Below, piece after piece: positions 16,280-24,942 of a DNA stretch of 42,055 nucleotides. The stretch covers positions 1 through 42,055 of the forward strand of contig CALUVJ010000005.1 in the NCBI GenBank assembly GCA_944324195.1, in the 5' to 3' direction. A program made the translations under genes and the position numbers. The notes beneath the pieces were generated by a model. It was not told where the DNA came from. It searched no databases and saw only the letters and a program-made list of their open reading frames with translations. The stretch is from Candidatus Gastranaerophilales bacterium (GTDB lineage Bacteria; Cyanobacteriota; Vampirovibrionia; Gastranaerophilales; Gastranaerophilaceae). Positions within the stretch are counted from its first letter, which is position 1. Each line of letters opens with the position of its first letter.

Positions 16280-17821
16280 TTAAACTGTTTTTACTTTGAT
16301 TTTTCCAAACTCAATATTTTTAATACAAAAATCATCTCCTTCATTTTGGGTAAAGAATGTCATCTGAAGAGTTTTAAAATACGCTGCAGGAAGGCTCCTG
16401 ACCGCATTGATATCCTTTAGAGGATAATAACTCGTATCCCAATGCCCTATATCAAAATACAAAGAATTTTTTAAACTCTTTGCTTTTATATAACGGATTT
16501 TGGATGACATTGAATCATAATTTTTAATATATTCAATATAAAAACTGTTATTGTAATACATATCAAGTGTAACTTTAGGCGGATAGGACAGAATTTTTAC
16601 AGAATTTTCCTCTCCCAAATTTAATGGTGTGCATTTATAAAATGATTCAATAAATTCACCGTCAAAAGAATTAGAACTATATTCTTCATAAATTTTCTTA
16701 CCGCCGGAATAAAGAATTCCGCCAACAGATGCAAAACAATTAATCTTTTGTGATTTTCTTTTAACCCACGCTCTTCTTATATAATCGTAAATCATTATCG
16801 TGGAATATTCTTCATCATTATCCGGTAAGAGAAACCACACTTCGTTACGGTCGGAAGTCATAACGGATAATGTCCTTATCTGTTCAAGCTTACCCGCAGG
16901 TATTGCAAATAATTCTTCCTGAATATCAAGTGCTATATTTTCTCCGAGAGTCCTGTCGCCATTTACAACCTGCCTGAAAGAAAAAACACCCTTTTTCGTA
17001 TTATCATAAAAATATAATTCTGTTCCGTGAAATACCAAAGCATTATAGGAAGCACATCCGCCCGGAAACTCCATTGTCTTTGAAAAGGTATAATCATCTT
17101 CTCTGGAAATTAAACAGGAAGAATTGGAATGAAATACTGCAAGTGTTCCGAGATAAGGATAAATCGCCGTTATATTTTTTACAAATTCAATATACCCGGC
17201 TGATGTCGCAATTTCCGCATCAGAAGTCGAAAAGTCATATATATTTTCTTGAACGGAATACCATAGAACCTGCCCGCTAAACACCCATAATCTTCCCGCA
17301 AAAACGACAAGTCCTAATCCTTTAATATCACGATTGTCACAATCCTTAAGCTCCATCATTTTAACTTCATTCAGCACGCCTTCGTCATCATAATTATCAA
17401 GTTCAATACTCAACATTTCTTCGCCGTTAGAAAATACCCATAAATCAGACCACCCCTGGGTAAAATCTGTTGCACAAGATTTTGACGTAACACTCAAACC
17501 GGTAACTTTTGATACTAAGGTTCCGGAAGAGGGGGAAAATAAATAAATTTTACCCTCTTCTGAATCTTCAGTATGTACAAAAAAATATGTACTGCCCTTC
17601 TGCACGCTCTCAAATATATTGATAACATTTTCACCGGAAGAAATTAGGCTGCAAACACTGACATTACCCTTAGAAGTTCTGATTCCCACTCCGGAATTTA
17701 CCTCGGTAGCAAACAATTCCACATTCTGTATATCCGATGCGGTAATTGTTTTTGAGGAAAAAACCGAATCACTCCGGTTTATTCCCGAAAATTTATTACA
17801 TATTAATGATGTTCTCTGCAT
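16280..17821 (-). CDS. Beta-propeller tail / DNA-stabilising protein (513 aa)
   Basis: The protein begins MQRTSLICNKFSGINRSDSV. It has repeated beta-sheet blades with FVHTEDSEEGKIYLFSP, DLWVFSNGEEMLSI, LVVFAGRLWVFSGQVLWYS and GTLAVFHSNSS type strands, then a C-terminal beta domain. This suits the short-tail nozzle or packaged-DNA stabilisation proteins of P22/T7-like phages. The start at 17821 has AAAGGA 6 nt upstream; the longer frame to 17905 lacks one. It is separated from the adaptor gene by a plus-strand gene at 18017. Assignment rests on architecture, so family is moderately sure and exact role less so. Confidence 0.75.
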   Translation of the reverse strand: MQRTSLICNKFSGINRSDSVFSSKTITASDIQNVELFATEVNSGVGIRTSKGNVSVCSLISSGENVINIFESVQKGSTYFFVHTEDSEEGKIYLFSPSSGTLVSKVTGLSVTSKSCATDFTQGWSDLWVFSNGEEMLSIELDNYDDEGVLNEVKMMELKDCDNRDIKGLGLVVFAGRLWVFSGQVLWYSVQENIYDFSTSDAEIATSAGYIEFVKNITAIYPYLGTLAVFHSNSSCLISREDDYTFSKTMEFPGGCASYNALVFHGTELYFYDNTKKGVFSFRQVVNGDRTLGENIALDIQEELFAIPAGKLEQIRTLSVMTSDRNEVWFLLPDNDEEYSTIMIYDYIRRAWVKRKSQKINCFASVGGILYSGGKKIYEEYSSNSFDGEFIESFYKCTPLNLGEENSVKILSYPPKVTLDMYYNNSFYIEYIKNYDSMSSKIRYIKAKSLKNSLYFDIGHWDTSYYPLKDINAVRSLPAAYFKTLQMTFFTQNEGDDFCIKNIEFGKIKVKTV

Positions 17822-18016
17822 TTTATATCCTTTCTGCATTAAGCAACTATATAAAAACAGCCCGCTCTGGCAAGGCTGAGAATTAAGAAATAATAAGAAA
17901 AACAAAAATTTTAAAACCCAATTTTACATTTCTTAACAATTAGCTCAAAAAAAGGCAATTTTTTTATTATTAAATACTTTATATATACATAAGAGATATT
18001 TAAGAGAGGACATAAG

Positions 18017-18298
18017 ATGTTATTCACTACTGAAACTATTTCAAACGAAGATATCAAAACTTTAGACAACTTCTTTAATGAATTCGAAAACATTGAAACT
18101 CCGGCCAATGAAGAAAATAACTCTCTTGTCGGTAAATATATTACCTCTCTTGTTAGCTCTTGCTACGCTAAATCCGTTGACGATATCGCTAACACTAAAA
18201 TCGGTAATAAAATCGTCAGAAAAAGAAATTTACAACAAGTTATGCAAGAATCTTTCTTCTACGGTGCTAACAGATTCGGTAAAAACTTTATTGCTTAA
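18017..18298 (+). CDS. Hypothetical protein inserted between phage tail genes (93 aa)
   Basis: I do not recognise this protein. It is a soluble, mainly helical sequence (MLFTTETISNEDIKTLDNFF; C-terminal VRKRNLQQVMQESFFYGANR). It lies on the opposite strand to the phage genes. It has a proper SD (AGAGAGGA, about 7 nt from ATG), an AT-rich promoter region upstream and its own terminator, so it is an autonomous unit. That is typical of a moron. It differs from the leaderless membrane genes in both SD and composition. Confidence 0.75.
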   Translation: MLFTTETISNEDIKTLDNFFNEFENIETPANEENNSLVGKYITSLVSSCYAKSVDDIANTKIGNKIVRKRNLQQVMQESFFYGANRFGKNFIA

Positions 18299-18361
18299 TT
18301 TGTTCTATTAAAAATAACACAACTCTCTTATATAATCTTACATCTTACTAAAATAGGTTTT

Positions 18362-18386
18362 ACTCCCGAATGGGAGTTTTTTTTTG
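18362..18386 (+). terminator. Terminator of the 93-aa gene
   Basis: ACTCCC, loop GAAT, GGGAGT and nine T residues, about 65 nt past the stop at 18298. Confidence 0.9.
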
Positions 18387-18410
18387 TCAAAATATATCAA
18401 TATAAACAAC

Positions 18411-19067
18411 CTATATTGATATATTTTTATCAAGCCCCACCCCCTTTGAATATTTTATTAATAATCTGTACGCCGTTTCTGATTGTTTTTTATATGCTGA
18501 ATAATTTTCGTCACCTTCTGATGCTATTGAATTTAACATCGTCCTTGAAATTATTGCATTTTTTAAAAGTTCTTCTAAATGAGCGGGTACAGTTATTACA
18601 TCAGTGTCCTCTTTCAAGGCAAAAATTTCTTCCCCGGCCGCATTTTCCCCTATTGCCAGAGTTAAATAATCCGTTGTCACAATATATTGCGCCATAGGTA
18701 TAGGGTACAAAAATATCTTATCCCCTTGAATATAAAACGAATCCGGAATACCATACTTGCTTCCGGAAGGTTTATTTTTAAGAAGTTTCAGGGGTTTTGA
18801 ATTAATTTTTATACAATAACTGCCGCTCTCATCCCGCATAATAATTCCGCTTGGGAGTTTGTAAGAATCCACGTTCGGAACTGTAATAATAATATGAGTT
18901 CTTTCTCTAAAATTGAATGGATATGAATACAATATTTCCGCGGCAGCCTTGTTAATTGCAAGAATTAATGATGATTCAAACTCGCTTTTATCTGCAGCAT
19001 CATTATCGTACATAGACCACTCCTGAGTTGCGGTCGAATTATATAGATTTAATAATGTAAGTGTCAT
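18411..19067 (-). CDS. Head-tail adaptor (gp4-like) protein (218 aa)
   Basis: The protein has an N-terminal helical part with KSEFESSLILAINKAAAEIL. The feature PDSFYIQGDKIFLYPIPMAQ near 105-125, followed by YIVTTDYL, is typical of adaptor and tail-tubular-A type proteins that plug into the portal ring of short-tailed phages. C-terminal helices (VPAHLEELLKNAIISRTML) follow. GGAG lies upstream of the ATG. Downstream genes code the beta-propeller tail protein, as expected for the head-completion set. Confidence 0.8.
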   Translation of the reverse strand: MTLTLLNLYNSTATQEWSMYDNDAADKSEFESSLILAINKAAAEILYSYPFNFRERTHIIITVPNVDSYKLPSGIIMRDESGSYCIKINSKPLKLLKNKPSGSKYGIPDSFYIQGDKIFLYPIPMAQYIVTTDYLTLAIGENAAGEEIFALKEDTDVITVPAHLEELLKNAIISRTMLNSIASEGDENYSAYKKQSETAYRLLIKYSKGVGLDKNISI

Positions 19068-19079
19068 AATTTCTCCTTT

Positions 19080-19577
19080 TTATTTACAAATAGCTGATAC
19101 ATCATACCCTCCAAAGTTTTTTATATAGCTTTCTACAGAAGTACCAAAAGCATCTTTTGGATTTTTTAAACCATTTGATTTAAGGTATTCTATCACTCCT
19201 CCCGCACCTTTAAGATGGGCTCCTGCAAGTAAACCCGATTGGGTAATTACATACCCGTTTATAAATTTACCTGCAAATTTGTCTGCTCCGACAGCTTTCA
19301 AATAAAGCCATTGACGTCTCTTATATGATAATTGAGCGTTTTCCTGAGCAGCCGGATTATTTAAGAAATCTTGTATAGAATAAACATTATCCCGTCCGGT
19401 AAAAGTTCCTTTCCAGTCATTATTATATTTTCCGCTTTTTTTGTAATATCCCGCATCAATAAGTGCCGCCTCGCCCATTTGGTATTTTCCGGCGTAGCCG
19501 TATTTATTAAAAGCCTGATAATTTCCTCCGGACTCTCTTTTGCCGAGAGCGTCCAGAAAATCTTGTAATGTTTTCAT
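19080..19577 (-). CDS. Virion lysozyme / lytic transglycosylase (165 aa)
   Basis: The opening FLDALGKRESGGNYQAFN (Glu in RESGG near residue 15) and YGYAGKYQMGEAAL match the catalytic region of lysozyme-like transglycosylases: a Glu followed by the G-Y-Q motif. The remaining sequence has helical features of that fold (FAGKFINGYVITQSGLLAGA). No signal peptide is present. Its place between capsid and adaptor genes suggests a virion-carried wall-degrading enzyme used in DNA entry, not a lysis endolysin. GGAGG lies before the ATG. Confidence 0.8.
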   Translation of the reverse strand: MKTLQDFLDALGKRESGGNYQAFNKYGYAGKYQMGEAALIDAGYYKKSGKYNNDWKGTFTGRDNVYSIQDFLNNPAAQENAQLSYKRRQWLYLKAVGADKFAGKFINGYVITQSGLLAGAHLKGAGGVIEYLKSNGLKNPKDAFGTSVESYIKNFGGYDVSAICK

Positions 19578-19589
19578 TGCACTCCTCCT

Positions 19590-19781
19590 TTATCCGTCCA
19601 ATACCTTTGATAAAATACTTTTATTCTCGTCTGCCTTTTGTTTATTCATTTTATCCTTGTATTTTTTTCCATTTTTTTCAAGAATTTGGTATTCATTGGG
19701 ACTTGTGTCTTTTAATTTTTTGGCTTCTGTATCAGGCAAAATAAAAATGTGTCCTGTTGGTATATATTTAATCTTATACAT
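19590..19781 (-). CDS. Small basic phage protein (63 aa)
   Basis: It begins MYKIKYIPTGHIFILPDTEA. This resembles the short beta hairpin found at the start of small phage proteins next to capsid genes, with a Lys-rich helical end. I cannot name a family. GAGGGGAG lies about 8 nt before the ATG. It sits after the capsid-operon terminator and 12 nt before the lysozyme gene, so it opens the next transcript. Confidence 0.7.
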   Translation of the reverse strand: MYKIKYIPTGHIFILPDTEAKKLKDTSPNEYQILEKNGKKYKDKMNKQKADENKSILSKVLDG

Positions 19782-19794
19782 ATGAATCTCCCCT

Positions 19795-19824
19795 CAAAAA
19801 AGACAGGGGTATTTCCCCTGTCTT
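19795..19824 (-). terminator. Terminator after the decoration gene
   Basis: On minus, AAGACAGGGG, loop AAATA, CCCCTGTCTT and then a T-run. It lies about 30 nt past the stop at 19855, so it ends or dampens the capsid transcript. Confidence 0.85.
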
Positions 19825-19854
19825 AATTAAAATATTGCAACAGCTGCAACCGTT

Positions 19855-20241
19855 TTATACTTCTCTGACACCGGCCCATTTAGCTACAGCATATATATTA
19901 CCGGTAAAACCGGTTTCAAAATCTAAATCTATAGAACCGTCGCTTTTTTCAAATCGTGATAAATCTTGAAGCTGGATAGCAGAAACTCCTTTTGCGAGTT
20001 CTATTACTATATCACCAAGCATTGCATTAGGATAAGTTTCTCCGGCTTTTACAGTCAATGAAGAGGTTGTGCTTCCGGTATTGTTAATGATAACAAATAG
20101 CGAATTATTCTTATTAGAAAAAGCTTCTGAAATTGTAATACCATTGGCAGGAGTTACAGTCGTTGTTGTAATTCCGATATTTGCAACCGATTCTGTATGA
20201 TCTAAAACAGGATATTGAACCTCTATAATATCTCTTGTCAT
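19855..20241 (-). CDS. Head decoration-like protein (128 aa)
   Basis: A beta-rich small protein: VQYPVLDHTESVANIGITTT, LFVIINNTGSTTSSLTVKAG, GDIVIELAKGVSAIQ. It directly follows the major capsid gene with a 50-nt gap. Size, beta content and position suit a capsid decoration or cement protein. A head-fibre base is an alternative. AGGAAATTTAT-type SD precedes the ATG. Confidence 0.7.
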   Translation of the reverse strand: MTRDIIEVQYPVLDHTESVANIGITTTTVTPANGITISEAFSNKNNSLFVIINNTGSTTSSLTVKAGETYPNAMLGDIVIELAKGVSAIQLQDLSRFEKSDGSIDLDFETGFTGNIYAVAKWAGVREV

Positions 20242-20293
20242 ATATAAATTTCCTTTCTTTTTTAATATTTGTCAGATTGAACACGTTTATTCG

Positions 20294-21184
20294 TTACAGT
20301 GATAGAGCTGCAGATACTTTTACCGTACCTAAATAATCCGCTCTAGGTGCACCTACACCGTACAAACCATAACCTTTGTAGCAAGTATTGAAGTTCTTTT
20401 CAGGAGTATAATAAATTGTATTTAAATCAGATGAAATACCTCCGGCAAGAGTTTTACCCTTAACACCGAACAGAGGATAAAAAACACCTTCTTCCGGTTG
20501 AGCAATGTTATTTGAAACAAGAATTTCCCAGCCGCACAAATGTCCGATATAACCTTTTCTTATTTCTTCTTTACCGCTTTCGGTATATTTTAATTCATCT
20601 AATTTGCCTAAAAAGAACTGATATTCCGGAGGAATAACGCAAACCATGGCTCCGTCAAGCCAATTTGTATGGCCTTTACCGTCACCGCGCTGGAACTTTG
20701 CCTGCATGTATGCAAAAATATCTTTTGCATTTTGTGCGGTAAGCACTATAGCATCACCGTCGTCATCAAGATAATGGCCGGCTCTTGTATACAAATTTGC
20801 ATAGGATGCATCCACTGCTGCAGCAAATTGTTTAATTGCATCATTAGTATAATCTTTTGCAAGTTCAACTTGATTTGAAGCATTATCAGCAGATTTTTCC
20901 ATCATCTTTTCTTCCATCTCAGTTAATTCGAAATGGAAAGCTTTACCTTTATCAATTCTGACTTTGCAGGTTGAAACAGTTGCGGCTTCGGCATCCGGCA
21001 AGTCGCCGCCGTCGTAATCAAATAATGTTACGAGTCCCGGCATTGTAATATCAACTTCATCACCTTTATTAATATTCTTTTTCATCTCTGAGTGAGCAAG
21101 TTTGCCTACTACAAGTTCGTTGTAAAAATGTTTGTTAAAAGCTACCGAAAAAGCTTCTACTATCATTTGTTTTGTTGTTGTCAT
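20294..21184 (-). CDS. Phage major capsid (coat) protein
   Basis: The protein is 296 aa, with MTTTKQMIVEAFSVAFNKHF, then KGDEVDITMPGLVTLFDYDG. The HFELTEMEEKMMEKSA block is followed by a long helix, a domain with NWLDGAMVCVIPPEYQFFLG, and a C-terminal strand set (YGVGAPRADYLGTVKVSAAL). This layout fits coat proteins of the HK97 fold in short-tailed phages; similarity to P22-like coats is inferred from neighbours. It assembles around the scaffold encoded immediately upstream. AAAGGAAA lies before the ATG. Confidence 0.9.
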   Translation of the reverse strand: MTTTKQMIVEAFSVAFNKHFYNELVVGKLAHSEMKKNINKGDEVDITMPGLVTLFDYDGGDLPDAEAATVSTCKVRIDKGKAFHFELTEMEEKMMEKSADNASNQVELAKDYTNDAIKQFAAAVDASYANLYTRAGHYLDDDGDAIVLTAQNAKDIFAYMQAKFQRGDGKGHTNWLDGAMVCVIPPEYQFFLGKLDELKYTESGKEEIRKGYIGHLCGWEILVSNNIAQPEEGVFYPLFGVKGKTLAGGISSDLNTIYYTPEKNFNTCYKGYGLYGVGAPRADYLGTVKVSAALSL

Positions 21185-21250
21185 AATTTTCCTTTCTTTG
21201 TCTTGTAATTGAAAACCTAAAAAAGATTACTGATTTTCAATTATTACCAT

Positions 21251-21853
21251 CTAAATAAGTTTTTGAAGAAGTTCATTAACTTCTTTAGGCGTCATTTCAT
21301 CAAGTCTTTTCTTTGGCGGTGCAATTTCAGAAGTTTTATTTTTAGAAAAAGTCATAGAGTTAATAACATTTTCAGTTTCATTTTTTGCAGCCTTAGATTT
21401 TTCGTGAGCAAATATACGGGAAGATACATAGCCCTCAATAAGATTGACCAACCTATCCGGATCCAGATTTTTTCCCAGAGCAAGAAAAGCTTCTTTGAAA
21501 ATTTGTCTGAATGACGGATCCTGAAAATATTCCGGCGTATTGTACTTCTCCGTAACTTTTGTAAGTTCTTGCTGTGCCTCTTGAGTTAACCTTAATTCTT
21601 CCCAGGCTTTGTTAATATTGTTAAAAATGACTGAATTTTGCCTGAGAGAACCCAGCTCCTGAGACTGAATACCTTGATGTTTTTGAAGTTCAGTGTAAGC
21701 CTTTGACAGTTCATCGACCGACTTAAACTTGCCTAAAATTAATTGTTCGGAAGGGGCCGTTTGAGCTTGTCCTTCTACTTTTTGTGATACTGTTTCAGAG
21801 TTATCGGCAACAGCCGGCTCGGAAACTAATTCCTTTTCTTGAATTTCTTCCAT
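21251..21853 (-). CDS. Phage scaffolding protein
   Basis: The 200-aa acidic and helical protein has a disordered Glu/Gln-rich N-terminus. ILGKFKSVDELSKAYTELQK follows (about 40-59), a pattern common in phage scaffolds, then long helices. It ends in KKRLDEMTPKEVNELLQKLI, a basic-led helical tail. In P22 the scaffold C-terminal helix-turn-helix is the coat-binding part, and this tail occupies the same place. The tail is repeated in two accessory ORFs here (7213-7359 and the frame past the lipase stop). It lies 67 nt upstream of the coat gene. Confidence 0.88.
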   Translation of the reverse strand: MEEIQEKELVSEPAVADNSETVSQKVEGQAQTAPSEQLILGKFKSVDELSKAYTELQKHQGIQSQELGSLRQNSVIFNNINKAWEELRLTQEAQQELTKVTEKYNTPEYFQDPSFRQIFKEAFLALGKNLDPDRLVNLIEGYVSSRIFAHEKSKAAKNETENVINSMTFSKNKTSEIAPPKKRLDEMTPKEVNELLQKLI

Positions 21854-21879
21854 AAAAACGTCCTTTCTTTTTTGTGTAC

Positions 21880-21913
21880 AAAAAACTCGCCTATAAACTC
21901 AAAGCTTATAGGC
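21880..21913 (-). terminator. Terminator upstream of the scaffold gene
   Basis: On minus, GCCTATAA, 9-nt loop, TTATAGGC and then GAGTTTTTT. It would stop transcripts coming from the 22-28 kb side before the scaffold gene, separating portal and capsid transcripts. Confidence 0.7.
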
Positions 21914-22016
21914 AAAATAGTAATATTTTCGATAATATTATCGTCCTTGTATATTCGTCCGTATTAGCACCGTATGTTTTATCTGTCAGAATTATTCTTT
22001 AAAACTTACGGGTTCC

Positions 22017-22045
22017 TGGACTTTTTAACTGTATCTTAGTAAAAT
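22017..22045 (+). promoter_or_regulatory. Leaderless promoter for 22052
   Basis: TGGACT, 17 bp, TAAAAT; the -10 ends 6 nt before ATG. No SD. Confidence 0.7.
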
Positions 22046-22051
22046 AAACAT

Positions 22052-22432
22052 ATGTGCAAAAAGTATTTTGATATTTTTAATAAATTCATTGCTTGTACTA
22101 AAAAATACTATTTCTTTCATTTTTTAGTTCTATTTTTTTTACCCTTTACATTAATTTTTACCATTTCATTGTTAACATCACCATTACAGGTAATAGAACA
22201 AATGTCATATGATGGACTTGCTTTATCATTAAATTTTGCCATTTTTATGTATTATATATTTGTAATTATTATCACAATTGCAGCAGCAGCTTTAGCGACA
22301 TTATTCAAATCTTTGTTTACGCATACCACAACTGTTTCAAGTAAATTTTTACTTAATAATAAATATTACAATATATTATACATATATACCCTTTTTATTG
22401 TACTTCTTATCGGATTATGGATTTTTAAATAA
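22052..22432 (+). CDS. FLLNNKYYN-family small membrane protein A (126 aa)
   Basis: It begins MCKKYFDIFNKFIACTKKYY, has three membrane helices (about 25-42, 60-86 and 106-124) and ends LIGLWIFK. Before the last helix it carries VSSKFLLNNKYYNILYI, the family motif. The N-terminus and motif are shared with 23052, 24978 and 25474, and the motif with 30534. The start rests on the promoter position and paralogue agreement. Family unknown; an immunity or superinfection-exclusion role is inferred from its array of diverged paralogues among toxin scraps. Confidence 0.75.
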   Translation: MCKKYFDIFNKFIACTKKYYFFHFLVLFFLPFTLIFTISLLTSPLQVIEQMSYDGLALSLNFAIFMYYIFVIIITIAAAALATLFKSLFTHTTTVSSKFLLNNKYYNILYIYTLFIVLLIGLWIFK

Positions 22433-22440
22433 ATCCTACA

Positions 22441-22506
22441 TTAATCTCCATATTTTTGTAATATTTTTTCTAACTCCTCTTTACTTAAATATATTTGTGT
22501 AGAGAG
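22441..22506 (-). pseudogene. C-terminal scrap of an effector-like gene
   Basis: An open minus frame without a start reads STQIYLSKEELEKILQKYGD-stop and is cut on its upstream side by the 565-bp repeat. The helix LSKEELEKILQKY resembles the scaffold-like tail only loosely. Confidence 0.4.
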
Positions 22507-22616
22507 CAAGCAGGTTGCGGGAAATTAAAATTTAGCGAAACCAAAATCTTGTTGATTTTCCGGACAGTCAGTAATTCGGATTAAACATTTGCAATTTTAC
22601 CCCAATTTAAACTAAA

Positions 22617-22954
22617 GTCACCCTGAACTTGTTTCCACTGTTGTCCAGGATAATTTTATAAACAAACTCCTCAGCCGCTTCCATATCTGCAACAGTGAAA
22701 TATTACCTTATACCAAGATATAAAGACCCCTCACCCGCATTCGTAGCTTTCACTATGTTCAAGCACGACTGCGTCCTCTCCCACAAGGGGCGAGGGGAAG
22801 AGACCAACCAGCACAATACATTTACCACACCTAAACCCTCCCCTTGTGGGAGGGTCGAAATCTTTGATTTCGGGGAGGGGTTATTGATACCTGATTAGTA
22901 TTTTTAACTCTTTATAATTATCTTGGACAACAATAGAAACAAGTTCGGAATGAC
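22617..22954. mobile_element. MITE-like element, copy 1 (338 bp)
   Basis: Terminal inverted repeats of about 40 bp: GAACTTGTTTCCACTGTTGT at the left and its near complement ACAATAGAAACAAGTTC at the right, with GTCA/TGAC ends. Inside is a GC-rich inverted pair (CCTCTCCCACAAGGGG / CCCCTTGTGGGAGGG). No transposase is encoded. Confidence 0.7.
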
Positions 22955-23016
22955 ATTATAGATATATTTCAAGCATATTTTGTGTAAAGTTGTATACAAG
23001 TCCCATCTATAGCTCA

Positions 23017-23045
23017 TAGACTTTTAAACTGCATTTTAGTAAAAT
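23017..23045 (+). promoter_or_regulatory. Leaderless promoter for 23052
   Basis: TAGACT, 17 bp, TAAAAT, 6 nt, ATG. It lies inside the 565-bp repeat. Confidence 0.7.
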
Positions 23046-23051
23046 AAGCAT

Positions 23052-23462
23052 ATGTACAAAAAGTATTTTGATTGTTTTAATAAGTTCATATTTTATACTA
23101 AAAAATGTCATATTTTTCATATTTTAGTTGTTTCATGTTCACCAATAACACTTCTTTTAATCTTTTGCATTTTGGTTATATTGCCATTATTAACAATAGA
23201 ATTATTATTTGATCACAACATAGAAGAATATTGCAAAACGTTAGATTTGTGTTTCGGAGTAACTCTATACATGAACATGATTGTTTCCGCTGGTCTCTTA
23301 TTTTTTGCATTACCGGCTTATGCAATATTCATTTTAATTAAATACATTCAACACAAATCATTTTTTATAACTAATAAACTCCTTTTAGAAAACAAATGGT
23401 ATAATTTATTTTATATATTTTCAATTCTAGGTATAATTTCCAGTTTTATATTTTTAACTTAG
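23052..23462 (+). CDS. FLLNNKYYN-family small membrane protein B (136 aa)
   Basis: It begins MYKKYFDCFNKFIFYTKKCH and has three to four hydrophobic helices. Before the last helix it carries the motif version FFITNKLLLENKWYNLFYIF. It is clearly related to proteins A, C and D but diverges strongly between helices 1 and 3, the part expected to face the periplasm. Its first seven codons lie in the exact repeat shared with 24978. Function unknown; putative immunity protein. Confidence 0.75.
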   Translation: MYKKYFDCFNKFIFYTKKCHIFHILVVSCSPITLLLIFCILVILPLLTIELLFDHNIEEYCKTLDLCFGVTLYMNMIVSAGLLFFALPAYAIFILIKYIQHKSFFITNKLLLENKWYNLFYIFSILGIISSFIFLT

Positions 23463-23600
23463 AATTATCTATGCAAGCAGCATGTAAATTTCAGCAATCA
23501 AAACCTACTCCATTGATTGTCAATTTTTGCGGTTAGCAATTCAGGGTAGGCTCTAGTGATATAACCTCAATTTAACTTTTTTCATTTGCCCAATATCCTA

Positions 23601-23629
23601 TAGACTTTTTTACATTATTTTAGTAAAAT
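23601..23629 (+). promoter_or_regulatory. Leaderless promoter for 23636
   Basis: TAGACT, 17 bp, TAAAAT, 6 nt, ATG. Confidence 0.7.
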
Positions 23630-23635
23630 AAACAT

Positions 23636-24421
23636 ATGTTTAGAAAATATATTAATATTAGCACTCCTAAATTTTTCTCTAAAATTTGGAATATCTTAAA
23701 AATCTGCAAAGTTGTTATTGAAAAACATAAATTCTTAACCCTTGCAAATTTCACTGCTATATTTCTTGGCTTATTACCTTGTATACTTTGTCTTATTTCT
23801 TTTGAACCTAATAATAAACTTCATGGTTTCTTCTATTTATGGCCAATTCTCGCGGTTTATCTTGTATCAATACTGGCATACTTTATTTTTAAAAAATTTC
23901 CGACTTTCAGCCGCATTTTTTCAGCTTTACTAAACACTCTCATTATTGTTGGGTTTCAGATGTTTATTGCTTCGTTTATACTTTCCTTTGCATATTGCTG
24001 TGATTTAGATGAAAAATGTAATAAAGCAGAAAATTATGAGTTAGCTTTAAGCCAATATCCGGCAGAACGAGTTGCACATTTTCCTAAAAAAATCCCAGCA
24101 AAGGCCAAAAATATAACAATTAAAGCCAGTACCTTTTCAGTTTTTGGCAGCCAGGATTTTTATCTTTCATTTGATATTGACAAGCAATATATTGATAATG
24201 AAATCAAAGAGCACTCTTACGTAAATATTATGAACTATGATAAAGCTAGAGAACATTATGACTTTTATGCAAATGACATAGATTTTACAAAATATACATA
24301 CTATGTTATTAATGACAGAGAACATGAAAAACTGCCGGAGCACCATTTCCCTTATCATTATGGAATTGGCGTAAATAAAGACTTAAACCGAATATTATAT
24401 TATTATGAAAACCCTGACTAA
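23636..24421 (+). CDS. Membrane-anchored protein with soluble C-terminal domain (261 aa)
   Basis: The first 120 residues hold three membrane helices (about 36-55, 66-84 and 98-120). The next 140 residues form a soluble alpha/beta-looking domain containing ERVAHFPKKIPAKAKNITI and FGSQDFYLSFDIDKQYID. No enzyme motif is visible. The start MFRKYIN resembles MLRKYME of the gene at 26879, and both have a YDFY segment. It belongs to the leaderless set by its promoter but is not an FLLNNKYYN paralogue. Perhaps an immunity protein with a toxin-binding domain; that is inference. Confidence 0.75.
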   Translation: MFRKYINISTPKFFSKIWNILKICKVVIEKHKFLTLANFTAIFLGLLPCILCLISFEPNNKLHGFFYLWPILAVYLVSILAYFIFKKFPTFSRIFSALLNTLIIVGFQMFIASFILSFAYCCDLDEKCNKAENYELALSQYPAERVAHFPKKIPAKAKNITIKASTFSVFGSQDFYLSFDIDKQYIDNEIKEHSYVNIMNYDKAREHYDFYANDIDFTKYTYYVINDREHEKLPEHHFPYHYGIGVNKDLNRILYYYENPD

Positions 24422-24542
24422 TTAATACCAAGTAAGCAGGTTGCGGGAAATTAAAATTTAGCGAAACCAAAATCTTGTTGATTTTCCGGCCAGTCAGTAA
24501 TTCGGATTAGACATTTGCAATTTTACCCCAATTTAAACTAAA

Positions 24543-24880
24543 GTCACCCTGAACTTGTTTCCACTGTTGTCCAGGATAATTTTATAAACAAACTCCTCAG
24601 CCGCTTCCATATCTGCAACAGTGAAATATTACCTTATACCAAGATATAAAGACCCCTCACCCGCATTCGTAGCTTTCACTATGTTCAAGCACGACTGCGT
24701 CCTCTCCCACAAGGGGCGAGGGGAAGAGACCAACCAGCACAATACATTTACCACACCTAAACCCTCCCCTTGTGGGAGGGTCGAAATCTTTGATTTCGGG
24801 GAGGGGTTATTGATACCTGATTAGTATTTTTAACTCTTTATAATTATCTTGGACAACAATAGAAACAAGTTCGGAATGAC
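24543..24880. mobile_element. MITE-like element, copy 2
   Basis: Same 338-bp unit as 22617-22954, with the same terminal inverted repeats. Copied as part of the larger repeat. Confidence 0.7.
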
Positions 24881-24942
24881 ATTATAGATATATTTCAAGC
24901 ATATTTTGTGTAAAGTTGTATACAAGTCCCATCTATAGCTCA

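Larger units (their letters stand above)
22508..23072. repeat. 565-bp direct repeat, copy 1
   Basis: This matches 24434-24998 with only two differences that I found (near 22564 and 22584). It includes the non-coding region, a MITE-like element, the leaderless promoter and the first seven codons of the following membrane gene. Flanking sequences and the rest of the genes differ. Confidence 0.9.

Noticed and set aside
22695..22898. Open frame of 67 codons, repeated exactly at 24621-24824
   Set aside because: It lies wholly inside the MITE-like repeat, has no SD or leaderless promoter, and its translation is that of hairpin-repeat DNA.
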